Below, piece after piece: positions 1-7,616 of a DNA stretch of 13,285 nt. The translations under genes were made by a program, and so were the position numbers. The notes under the pieces are model-generated. The model did not search any database and was not told the DNA's origin. It saw nothing but the letters and a program-made list of their open reading frames with translations. The stretch's first letter is position 1. Each line of letters opens with the position of its first letter. Source of the stretch: CAYNTS01 sp964400495 (GTDB lineage: Bacteria > Fidelibacterota > Marinisomatia > SCGC-AAA003-L08 > D37C17); NCBI GenBank assembly GCA_964400495.1, contig CAYNTS010000059.1, forward strand, positions 1 through 13,285. The letters are read 5' to 3'.

Positions 1-438
1 GTATTGGGAGCATATTGTGATGATGACGAGTTGCTAAATATTTATAATGAATGGCAGTTAACAGTAGAATATGAAGAAAATATTGCTGTTATTGTACATG
101 AAATAGTTATTCCAGAAGATTTAAGATTTGAAGTTGACCCATATCCATTTGTTCCAAGTAGAGGGCAAGAAATTTCATACACTTATTCAATACCAAATGG
201 CTATAGATGTGTAATTCGAATATTTGATATTTCTGGTAGGTTTATTGATACTAGATTCGAAGGTGTTCCTGTGTTTTTTGATATCCCTGAAAAAACTGAA
301 ACTTGGGATGGTAGGAATCAATTAGGTGAACTCTCTCCACCAGGAGTATATTTAATGCATTTTGAAGCAACTGAAGTATCTACTGGAAAATCTTTTGAAG
401 AGATAGCACCAATTGTCATAGGAGTACCAGTACAATGA
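1..438 (+). CDS. Surface/secreted protein with C-terminal FlgD-like Ig domain (partial, 5' end outside window)
   Basis: The frame is open to the left edge, so only the last 145 residues are seen and the N-terminus, with any signal peptide, is missing. The visible part ends in a FlgD-like immunoglobulin fold: a strand with 'IRIFDISGR', then 'WDGRNQLGE', then 'PPGVYLMHFEA'. This is the usual pattern of the C-terminal domain in secreted or surface proteins of FCB-group bacteria. It resembles type IX secretion tails and the end of some lamin-tail-domain proteins. The preceding 'PYPFVPSRG' is also typical of the entry to this domain. The main function lies upstream and cannot be judged. The stop overlaps the start of the PorV-like gene by four bases (ATGA), so the two are probably co-translated. 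A type IX cargo protein or a PorU-like protein are alternatives. Confidence 0.75.
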   Translation, partial: VLGAYCDDDELLNIYNEWQLTVEYEENIAVIVHEIVIPEDLRFEVDPYPFVPSRGQEISYTYSIPNGYRCVIRIFDISGRFIDTRFEGVPVFFDIPEKTETWDGRNQLGELSPPGVYLMHFEATEVSTGKSFEEIAPIVIGVPVQ

Positions 439-1298
439 AACAAATATTCCATTCTTATATTATTGTACTTTTTTCTTTAGGTTGTATTTATTCACAAACA
501 TTTAGTGATTATCTGTACACTGGATATGAAGCTTTCTCTTCTGCTGGTTCCGTAGTTGCAAAAGAAGGGGGTAGTTCAAGTCCATTTCACAATCCCTCTG
601 GACTCGCAGAAATACATGATATCCACATAAATTTTGGATATAGTAATTTGTTTAACCTTCAATATTTGCCGTACACTAATTGGAGTTTATTACTACCTTC
701 CAATTTTGGGAATATAGGCTTGTCTTATCAAGGGTTGTCTGTCAACTATCAAGGAAACAAATTAATTACTGAACAATCCGTTGGATTTTCTCAAGGATTC
801 TTTGTTCAAAAAGATAGAAATTCAACCCTTGCATTGGGATATACAATTCATTTTCAATCGGTAAACCAAGGTAAGACAATATCTGGAGAAGTATTAGGGT
901 CGGCTGGTACAATTGGAGTTGATTTAGGTATTCAAGCAACTTTTAGAGGGCGACACAGAATTGGAGCATTTATTAAAAACATAAATAATCCAACAATTTC
1001 AGATTTTCCACTCCCTAAACGGTTAAATATGGGTGTTGAATACTCACCTTATAAAGGGGTGTTGACATCTTTTACGGTTAGTAGGTTACTTGGAAGTAGC
1101 TCAACTCAATACATGAGTAGTTTGAATTATGATGTAAATAAAATATTATCATTAACTGCTGGATTCCAATCTAACCCAAACAGAATTGGTGCAGGATTTA
1201 ATATTAGTATTTTGGATTTAGAATTTGGATATGGATTATTAACACATCATGTTATGCCATTTACTCATCAAATTTCAATAGGAATTAAAATTGATTAA
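435..1298 (+). CDS. PorV/UPF0164-family outer-membrane beta-barrel protein
   Basis: The 287-residue protein has a signal peptide (about residues 1-20, cleavage near 'IYSQ'). A small-residue motif 'GGSSSPFHNPSGLA' (45-58) follows, the N-terminal hallmark of the PorV/PorQ/UPF0164 barrels ('...NPAGLA'). The rest alternates polar and hydrophobic residues, as in transmembrane strands. It ends with 'YGLLTHHVMPFTHQISIGI', close to the family's usual terminal strands. PorV proteins sit in the outer membrane and, in Bacteroidota, shuttle type IX cargo to the attachment complex. Pairing with a FlgD-like-domain protein directly upstream fits such a role but does not prove it. The ATG overlaps the upstream stop and has AGGAG ten bases before it (420-424). 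Cys17 is not in a proper lipobox. The family assignment is good; the exact role is inferred. Confidence 0.75.
   Translation: MKQIFHSYIIVLFSLGCIYSQTFSDYLYTGYEAFSSAGSVVAKEGGSSSPFHNPSGLAEIHDIHINFGYSNLFNLQYLPYTNWSLLLPSNFGNIGLSYQGLSVNYQGNKLITEQSVGFSQGFFVQKDRNSTLALGYTIHFQSVNQGKTISGEVLGSAGTIGVDLGIQATFRGRHRIGAFIKNINNPTISDFPLPKRLNMGVEYSPYKGVLTSFTVSRLLGSSSTQYMSSLNYDVNKILSLTAGFQSNPNRIGAGFNISILDLEFGYGLLTHHVMPFTHQISIGIKID
1280..1283 (+). promoter_or_regulatory. Ribosome binding site supporting a TTG start
   Basis: AGGA lies seven bases before TTG at 1291. An in-frame stop (TAG, 1279-1281) prevents any start further upstream, and no ATG or GTG lies between. The peptide from this TTG begins with a clear signal sequence, whereas the first in-frame ATG (1438) would remove it together with part of the first HHH module. 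Confidence 0.6.
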
Positions 1299-3762
1299 AC
1301 TGTTTTTTTCTTTCTTTATTGCTATTGGTTTTTTGTTTTCAAATATTGAGCAAATAAATATAAATGATGCAGATTATAATTCAATTATAAATCTCCCTAT
1401 TGAAGATTCTTCCAAATTAATATTAATAGCAGAATTTATGATGGAACATGGACAAATTGAGAATATTTATGAATTATTAACAATTCCATCAATAACATCT
1501 ACAGAAATTGAGCAACTCAAGCCATTTATCTATGTTAAATCTGATGATTTAACCACCTTTAAAAATAGACTTGAAACAAACACTTTTGATTATGGAAATT
1601 TTCTAAATGAAGATGGCAATATGAGTAATGCATCTCAATATTGGCTAGATATGGTTTTATATCCTGAAGATATCAATGATTTAGGATATTATGATTTAAT
1701 AAATTTACCCATTCTATCTCCTTTAGATGTTGCTTCAGTATTAAAACAAAAAAGTAATTTTGAAATAAGAAGTGACTTTGTTTTAAAAAATGCAGATGGA
1801 ATTAGTAGGTATGGACTTAAAAAATTAAGAAAGTTTATTACATATCCACAAAAGAACTTGCATCCAAATCAAAACAACACTCGAATTCATGTTGATGTGA
1901 ATACCCGTCCAAGAACATCTGGTAGTGATTCAGAATCAACTGAATTTAAAAATGCAAATGCAAGTATTCCTGAAATTTATACTACTATTAGAACAAATAG
2001 TGGGAATAATTTAATTTCAGGTGTTTCATATTTCCGAACTATGGGGCAGCCATCCTTAAATCAAACAGAATTTATCAAATCAAAAGAGTTAAAAGCGTAT
2101 ATTTCATTTGAAAATATTGAGAATGATAATATTTTTTTGGACAAATTGATAATTGGTAACTTCTCTGCCTCTTATGGACAAGGTGTTGTATTTGAAAGTT
2201 CAGATGATTTCAGATCAAGAAGATCTGGTTATGGTTGGACAAAACGTCAAAATGGAATCATGCCAGATGGTTCAAAAACAACCCAATTTACTTTAAGTGG
2301 AATTGGTGTTCAATACTCTCATCCCACCTTAAATATTTCAGGGTTTGTAAGTTATTCTCCAAGAGATGCAATTATCAATTCTGATAGTAGTTTTGCCTCA
2401 TTGATTACATTGTATCCACGGTTAGAATGGGGGTTGTCAGGTGATAGTACTTTATTTAATCATTCACTTATAAACTCTGTAAATGAATTTACCTATGGGG
2501 GACATATTGATATTTTTCCAACTAAAGATCTTCGTTTTGGTTCAACTTTTTATGAGAGTTTATATGATCGAGTACTAAATTCAGACTTAGAATATATTAA
2601 AGATACAATTATTGAAGATGATGACAAATTATTTGAACCAGGAAATGCAGATGCAGAAATTTCTGCGATGTATAGTTCAAGCGGGGAATCAAGTCTTTGG
2701 GATGAAGCCAAATCATATCGACGAGTATTGGGATTTGATTTTACATATAATCTTGAAAATATTACCTTTCAGGGTGAATATGGTGAGTTAAATTCAAATG
2801 ATGAAATTTATAAATTAGGTGACGAGCCAGCTGCATGGATAATAAATTCATATTTTAAATTTGATAAATTAGATGTGTTAGTTTTATATCGAGATTATGA
2901 TTTAGAATATGATAATGCATATCAACGATCATTTTCAAATTATCAAAGGTATAAAAATACACTATTTAGTTATGATTATCGTTTAATAGACCCTATTTAT
3001 TCTTATTTACACCTTACGAATGCACAACCCCAAGCAGAGAAAGGGTTATATATATACAGCAGATATGAATTTCATAGAAATTTTTTAGCCACATTAGATT
3101 GGGATACATGGACTCGAGTTGCTGATAAAGCACGATATTATCGAATTAGAGGTTCTATCAAGTATTCACCCATTTTCAATTATTTCATAAAAGTAAGTCA
3201 AAAATTTCAAGCCAAATCTCCCTTTAATGTTTTTAGTAAAAAGAATTATTTCATTAGTGAAACAAATATTACTGCTCAATTAAAGTTATCAAATTACAAT
3301 AATATTAGATTGAGTTATTTGATAAATAGATATCATGGAGCACCACGCCCAAGCTTAGTTGATCATTATGATGGTTCAGACTACCAAATGCAAGTTGGAG
3401 ATGCAGGATTCCCTGAAATTTCGTTTGGAGTATCATTTACACACCATTTTGATAATAAATCAACATTGACAGGTGCAGTATATATGATAGATGGTTATTT
3501 TTTAAACACTACATCGGGTGATTTTAGAATATTCTCAGATTCAAATCAAATTTTGTTTACTAATGTTTCTGCAGATGTGTGGGTAACTCAAGTATTAAAA
3601 GTAAATTTCAAATTTAGTCGAACATTAAATAATGTATTAACAAATGTAACAGGAGTTTATCCTGAAGGATCAGATATTGATAGTAATCCCTCCAGTATTT
3701 CTTATCCCACAATTTATGAAAATTCATCAGATTTTACATTACAGGTAGATTATGTATTTTAA
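1291..3762 (+). CDS. Helix-hairpin-helix (ComEA-like) protein with C-terminal outer-membrane beta-barrel
   Basis: The 823-residue protein starts at TTG. Residues 1-18 form a signal peptide. Residues 22-81 match a ComEA-type double HHH module: 'ININDADYNSIINLP', then 'IENIYELLTIPSI', then 'LKPFIYV'. A second, more diverged HHH unit lies at about 127-185 ('YYDLINLPILSPLDVASVL', then 'LKKLRKFI'). From about 195 to the end the sequence is rich in alternating aromatic and polar strands. It ends in 'TLQVDYVF', the terminal-phenylalanine signature of barrels inserted by the BAM machinery. HHH units of this type bind DNA without sequence preference, as in the competence protein ComEA. Large proteins combining HHH with a barrel occur in FCB bacteria but I know of no established function. 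It overlaps its neighbours by 8 and 11 bases. A role in DNA capture at the outer membrane is my inference; the HHH units might instead only mediate protein contacts. Confidence 0.8.
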   Translation: MIKLFFSFFIAIGFLFSNIEQININDADYNSIINLPIEDSSKLILIAEFMMEHGQIENIYELLTIPSITSTEIEQLKPFIYVKSDDLTTFKNRLETNTFDYGNFLNEDGNMSNASQYWLDMVLYPEDINDLGYYDLINLPILSPLDVASVLKQKSNFEIRSDFVLKNADGISRYGLKKLRKFITYPQKNLHPNQNNTRIHVDVNTRPRTSGSDSESTEFKNANASIPEIYTTIRTNSGNNLISGVSYFRTMGQPSLNQTEFIKSKELKAYISFENIENDNIFLDKLIIGNFSASYGQGVVFESSDDFRSRRSGYGWTKRQNGIMPDGSKTTQFTLSGIGVQYSHPTLNISGFVSYSPRDAIINSDSSFASLITLYPRLEWGLSGDSTLFNHSLINSVNEFTYGGHIDIFPTKDLRFGSTFYESLYDRVLNSDLEYIKDTIIEDDDKLFEPGNADAEISAMYSSSGESSLWDEAKSYRRVLGFDFTYNLENITFQGEYGELNSNDEIYKLGDEPAAWIINSYFKFDKLDVLVLYRDYDLEYDNAYQRSFSNYQRYKNTLFSYDYRLIDPIYSYLHLTNAQPQAEKGLYIYSRYEFHRNFLATLDWDTWTRVADKARYYRIRGSIKYSPIFNYFIKVSQKFQAKSPFNVFSKKNYFISETNITAQLKLSNYNNIRLSYLINRYHGAPRPSLVDHYDGSDYQMQVGDAGFPEISFGVSFTHHFDNKSTLTGAVYMIDGYFLNTTSGDFRIFSDSNQILFTNVSADVWVTQVLKVNFKFSRTLNNVLTNVTGVYPEGSDIDSNPSSISYPTIYENSSDFTLQVDYVF

Positions 3763-4975
3763 AAAAGCAATATTATTTTATGTATTAATTGGTTCATTAG
3801 TATTTGGGCAACATTATTTTAACCGAGTAGTTGGAAATAGAGTAAGTAATTATTCTGCAGAGAGTATAGCTATGGGGGGTGTTGGTTTTATAAATAATTC
3901 AACTGCTTCAGTTTCAATTACCAACCCAGCTTTTTTAATGAAAAACAAGGGATTCCAAATTGATGCAAATTTCTACAATATGTTTATGAGCGAATACCGG
4001 AGTTTCCCTGCAATCGATGGGTTTGAAAACACATTTTCAGATTTAACCTATGTGTATAATTCAAACACCAATAGTTTGTCAAATATAGGGTTGATGTATG
4101 TAGGTGAAAATATAGGATTTTCAGCTTCAACTGGTCCATTTATTTCAACTGATTACACATATATTGAAGAAATACGTAATAGCGACGATGAATTAGAGGG
4201 ATATTACCAGTTTGAAACAAGTGGTACAATAAATTGTAATTCATTTGGGTTAGGAATTGCATTAGATAAAAATGTTTATATCGGATTTTCTGTTAATAAA
4301 TTAGAAAATGATACTTTGAAATTAATCAGAGATGATTTGGCAGAAAATCAGGAGTATAATTCTTGGGGAGAATCTAAAAAAGAATTTATTTCAATTAGCG
4401 CTTTGATAAAACTATCTCAAAATACTGAATTTGCATTTGGATTTGAGGAGGATACACGATTTGAATATATTAATTTTAATATTAAAATGGACGAAACTGT
4501 TAATTTGCCCGAATTTGTTTATAATTCTGAAATTGCTTTTAGTGAACTTTATAAACCATCATACTTTAGGTTTGGATTTAAACATACAGCAAATCAACTA
4601 AAGAAACATTCAATTTCACTTGAATATGAAAAAGCAGATTATTCCAAGTATGAAATTGATTCATTTAAATTATTGGATACAGAAACATTTAGTGTTGGAG
4701 TTGAATACCTTTTATATAATTTCCCTCCTTTACGAGTTGGATTAACACATAAGACATCCCCATTTAGAGATGATTTATCTACAACAATATTTTCCACTGG
4801 AACGGGGTGGAATTATCATAGTGCTTCATTAGATATTGGATGCAGATATTGGAGTGTATCGTATCCTTATCCAGATATTTTTTCAAGTGACACTGACCAA
4901 AGTAATCCATTTTCTTTGGATACAGTAAAGGAAAATAATTTAGAGTTAGTAATTTCATTACAAGTTAGGATATAG
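3752..4975 (+). CDS. Outer-membrane beta-barrel protein, PorV/FadL-like N-terminal motif
   Basis: The 407-residue protein has a signal peptide (1-19, cleavage near 'LVFGQ'). A motif 'SAESIAMGGVGFINNSTASV...TNPAF' (35-61) follows, resembling the plug-proximal 'AMGGxG...NPA' motif of PorV and FadL-type barrels. Repeated amphipathic strands continue to the end. It terminates in 'LVISLQVRI' rather than the classical Phe. The ATG lies within the end of the upstream HHH-barrel gene (11-base overlap) and has AGG six bases before it, so translation is probably coupled. The substrate or partner is unknown. It may be a channel, or a partner of the preceding barrel. The barrel call is fairly safe; the family name is tentative. 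Confidence 0.65.
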   Translation: MYFKKAILFYVLIGSLVFGQHYFNRVVGNRVSNYSAESIAMGGVGFINNSTASVSITNPAFLMKNKGFQIDANFYNMFMSEYRSFPAIDGFENTFSDLTYVYNSNTNSLSNIGLMYVGENIGFSASTGPFISTDYTYIEEIRNSDDELEGYYQFETSGTINCNSFGLGIALDKNVYIGFSVNKLENDTLKLIRDDLAENQEYNSWGESKKEFISISALIKLSQNTEFAFGFEEDTRFEYINFNIKMDETVNLPEFVYNSEIAFSELYKPSYFRFGFKHTANQLKKHSISLEYEKADYSKYEIDSFKLLDTETFSVGVEYLLYNFPPLRVGLTHKTSPFRDDLSTTIFSTGTGWNYHSASLDIGCRYWSVSYPYPDIFSSDTDQSNPFSLDTVKENNLELVISLQVRI

Positions 4976-4980
4976 TTAAT

Positions 4981-5637
4981 ATGAGAAGTTTACATTTTAT
5001 ACTATTTGTTTTCATTTCTGTTACCCTTACTGAAGATAAACTTCCTAATGATATAAGATGGGTGCGAAATTCTACTGAATATTCATCTATTTGCGAGCAA
5101 ACATATCAATCTGCTTGGAAGATTTTAAAAACAAAAGCTGAACAGGAAACTGAGGAGTGGGTGATTATTATGGACCTTGATGAAACGGTTTTGGATAATT
5201 CACAATACCAAGTTGAACTTGTTGATAAAGGTGAATCTTTTAATATGGAAAGTTGGGCAAGTTGGGTAAATAGGGCACAGGCAGACTTGGTCCCGGGAGC
5301 AAAAGCATTTATTGATAGAATGCGAACTATTCCAAATTGCCGGTTTGTTTTTATTAGTAATCGCATGGCAGTTAGGACAGATGCCACACGGGTAAATATG
5401 TTAAATTTAAAAGTGGGTCATAAATCAGACATTTATCTTTTGCGACAAGAGAGATCTGACAAAAAACACATTCGACGCAATGAGGTATTCCAAGGGACCA
5501 ATAGAATGGAAGAATATGGTAGTTTTAAAGTACTTGCATATTTTGGTGATGCAATGGGTGATTTTCCTGATAACACCGAATATACATGGGGAGTAAATAA
5601 ATTCATTCTACCTAATCCCATGTACGGAAAATGGTAA
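4981..5637 (+). CDS. HAD-superfamily acid phosphatase, e(P4)-type (class B/5'-nucleotidase) family
   Basis: The 218-residue exported protein has a signal peptide (about 1-17, 'ILFVFISVTLT'). HAD motif I is 'DLDETVLDN' with the nucleophile Asp65 and the acid/base Asp67. Motif II is 'FISNR' with Ser126. Basic residues of motif III lie at 161-166 ('KKHIRR'). Motif IV is 'GDAMGD' with Asp190 and Asp194. The C-terminal 'LPNPMYGKW' matches the strongly conserved end of e(P4) acid phosphatases. These enzymes use Mg2+ to remove phosphate from nucleoside monophosphates and similar esters outside the cytoplasm. Unlike Haemophilus e(P4), no lipobox cysteine is present, so it is probably soluble in the periplasm or secreted. 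It is also shorter than many relatives. All catalytic residues are intact. It lies five bases after the barrel gene and directly before two nuclease-like genes, which supports a nucleotide-salvage role. Confidence 0.88.
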   Translation: MRSLHFILFVFISVTLTEDKLPNDIRWVRNSTEYSSICEQTYQSAWKILKTKAEQETEEWVIIMDLDETVLDNSQYQVELVDKGESFNMESWASWVNRAQADLVPGAKAFIDRMRTIPNCRFVFISNRMAVRTDATRVNMLNLKVGHKSDIYLLRQERSDKKHIRRNEVFQGTNRMEEYGSFKVLAYFGDAMGDFPDNTEYTWGVNKFILPNPMYGKW

Positions 5638-7574
5638 AAATGAAAATTAAACACACCTTTATGTTTTACATTGGACTCATTACTTTTGTTAGTTCTTTTT
5701 GTTACCCCCAAAATACTACAACCATAGATATTCATCTAGTTACAACAAATGATATTCACGGTGCTATTACAGAAGATAAAGCATATTGGTTAAACCCTGA
5801 ATATCCACCTGATATGGTGGGGGGTGCAGGATTTTCTAAATATATGAAAGATATTCGATTAGAAGCTTCCCAAAATAAAGAAGGTGTTCTTTTACTCGAT
5901 GGTGGAAATTTTTTCCAAGGCACACCATTTGGAATGGCAGACAATGGTCTAACTATGATTGAATGGTTCAATAAACTTCAATATAATGCGGTAGTCCCTG
6001 CTCGATATGATTTTATTTCAGGAATTAATAATTTGAATTCACTTGTAAAATCTGCTGATTTTCCATTTGTTGGGGCAAACATAGAATGTCAAAACTGCGA
6101 TTTACTATCCAGTAATTTCAAACCATATATTATTAAAGAAATTAATGGTGTTAAAATTGGAATCTTAGGAGTAATACATTCCGAAATTCCAGAATTAGTT
6201 CTTGAAGAAAACCTACAAAATGTTAAAATTTTGCATGAAAAACCAACCCTTGAAAAATGGATTCCTATTATTAGAAAGCAAGGGGCTGAAATTGTAATCG
6301 TACTCACAAGTGCTGGAATTCCATGGGATAGAGAAGAAGTATATGAAAACTTTTTAACTGATATTCAAACAAATACAAAGAATATGGATGAAGCTTCATT
6401 AAATGCGATTGAAATGGGATATTTTGCACATGGTGCAGACTTAATTGTGAGTGGAGGAAATTCCAAAGGGTATCGTTCATTGTGGTATGACCCAATGTCC
6501 CATGTATTTACAATGCAAAATTATGGTAACTCCTTTACCCATTTAAAATTGAAAATTGATGCAGATTCTCATTTATTAAGAGAAATTGTTCCAGAAATAG
6601 ATGGAGATGTGAGTCAATCTCTATTAGCAGATAATTTTCAGCCAGATTTACAGGACTTGATTTGGATTAGACAAAAACAAAATGAAGCACTAGAATCCTA
6701 TTATAATGCTAAATACAAAAACAACAATGATAATAAACCGTTAGATTTCCCCTATAATATTCAGTTTGATAACTGGGATTTTCCAACACTTGACACTGAG
6801 AAAAACATTGAAATTATCACATGGAATTGTGAGTTTTTCCCACATGCCAATGATTCAACAATTGAAGCGTTAGCAGAAGCAGTTCATGATTTTTCAGCTG
6901 ATATTATTGCATTTCAAGAAATCAAACGCACGGGATGGTTTAGTAAACTAATGAATTTATTACCTGAGTATGGGTATGAGGTTTCAAAGCAATCATCATT
7001 TATGGACCAAGCAATTATTTATAAGAAAAATTTGATTACTCTTGAACGAATTGTTGAACCATTTGCAGAAAATGATTATAATTTTGCAGGTCGCCCTCCA
7101 TTGCGTGGTGATTTAGTATATGATGATGGCAATACACAATTTGCTTTTACTGTTATTGACTTGCACATGAAATGTTGTAATTCTGGATTATCGCGCAGAC
7201 AAAAAGCTGTAAAAATGTTGCATCAATATGTTTCTGAAGAAGAACAAAAATTAGGGACTAAATTTATTGTATTAGGTGACTGGAATGATGACTTAAAGGA
7301 TGATCCAACCGAACACTGTTTTCAACCATTTTTAGATAATGATGCATACTTTTTCCCAACATGGGATATTACTTTTGATATTACGCAGGCATCCTATCCC
7401 AAAGAACCCTATGTAAGCTTTCTTGACCATATTTTAGTTTCTAATTCATTGGTTGACCCAAATGATTATACCGTCAAAACAATTATGATGGGGGATTATA
7501 TGGGTAGCTTTGATGTGTATGAAACATATATTTCAGATCACTTACCTGTCCTACTGTCATTTCCAATAAAGTAA
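5631..7574 (+). CDS. Fusion of degenerate 5'-nucleotidase-like metallophosphatase and EEP nuclease domain
   Basis: The 647-residue exported protein has a signal peptide at about 1-27. Residues 33-325 follow the UshA/5'-nucleotidase metallophosphatase fold: 'VTTNDIHGAI' (Asp41, His43), 'LLLDGGNFFQGTP', 'FPFVGANIE' and 'GADLIVSGG'. The later metal ligands are replaced. The usual GD becomes GN (Asn93), GNHE becomes 'ARYD' (124-127), the histidine of LSHxG becomes Ser227, and GHxH becomes 'GNSK' (276-279). The standard 5'-nucleotidase C-terminal domain is absent. Instead residues 391-647 form an EEP domain with all expected residues: Asn399, Glu430, His512, Asp550 and Asn552, Asp599 and His600, Asp636 and His637. 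The EEP part probably cleaves nucleic acid or another phosphodiester. The first ATG overlaps the phosphatase stop; the in-frame ATG at 5640, with GGA 11 bases before it, is an alternative start. Confidence 0.85.
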   Translation: MVKMKIKHTFMFYIGLITFVSSFCYPQNTTTIDIHLVTTNDIHGAITEDKAYWLNPEYPPDMVGGAGFSKYMKDIRLEASQNKEGVLLLDGGNFFQGTPFGMADNGLTMIEWFNKLQYNAVVPARYDFISGINNLNSLVKSADFPFVGANIECQNCDLLSSNFKPYIIKEINGVKIGILGVIHSEIPELVLEENLQNVKILHEKPTLEKWIPIIRKQGAEIVIVLTSAGIPWDREEVYENFLTDIQTNTKNMDEASLNAIEMGYFAHGADLIVSGGNSKGYRSLWYDPMSHVFTMQNYGNSFTHLKLKIDADSHLLREIVPEIDGDVSQSLLADNFQPDLQDLIWIRQKQNEALESYYNAKYKNNNDNKPLDFPYNIQFDNWDFPTLDTEKNIEIITWNCEFFPHANDSTIEALAEAVHDFSADIIAFQEIKRTGWFSKLMNLLPEYGYEVSKQSSFMDQAIIYKKNLITLERIVEPFAENDYNFAGRPPLRGDLVYDDGNTQFAFTVIDLHMKCCNSGLSRRQKAVKMLHQYVSEEEQKLGTKFIVLGDWNDDLKDDPTEHCFQPFLDNDAYFFPTWDITFDITQASYPKEPYVSFLDHILVSNSLVDPNDYTVKTIMMGDYMGSFDVYETYISDHLPVLLSFPIK

Positions 7575-7616
7575 TTCTCATAGTAACATCTCAACTATGC
7601 TGTTGTAAATTATAGT

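Noticed and set aside
5106..5735. Two minus-strand open frames of about 93-100 codons opposite the phosphatase gene
   Set aside because: They lie opposite a gene with complete HAD motifs, show no signal peptide or known motif, and are expected as antisense shadows in this AT-rich coding DNA.
5751..6470. Annotating the N-terminal half as an active 5'-nucleotidase (UshA-like)
   Set aside because: Only the first Asp-x-His motif remains; the other expected metal ligands are substituted, so the name would imply an activity the sequence does not support.
5631..7574. Reading the MPP-EEP gene as two genes joined by an assembly or frameshift error
   Set aside because: The frame is continuous with no second signal peptide or start at the junction (about residues 380-392), and the linker is ordinary coding sequence, so a true fusion is more likely.
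7575..7616. Possible promoter or terminator in the 42-base gap, with a 6-base inverted repeat (CATAGT/ACTATG) and a TATAGT just before the ATG
   Set aside because: The stem is short with no T-tract, and the TATAGT abuts the start codon without a credible -35 partner. I could not support either.
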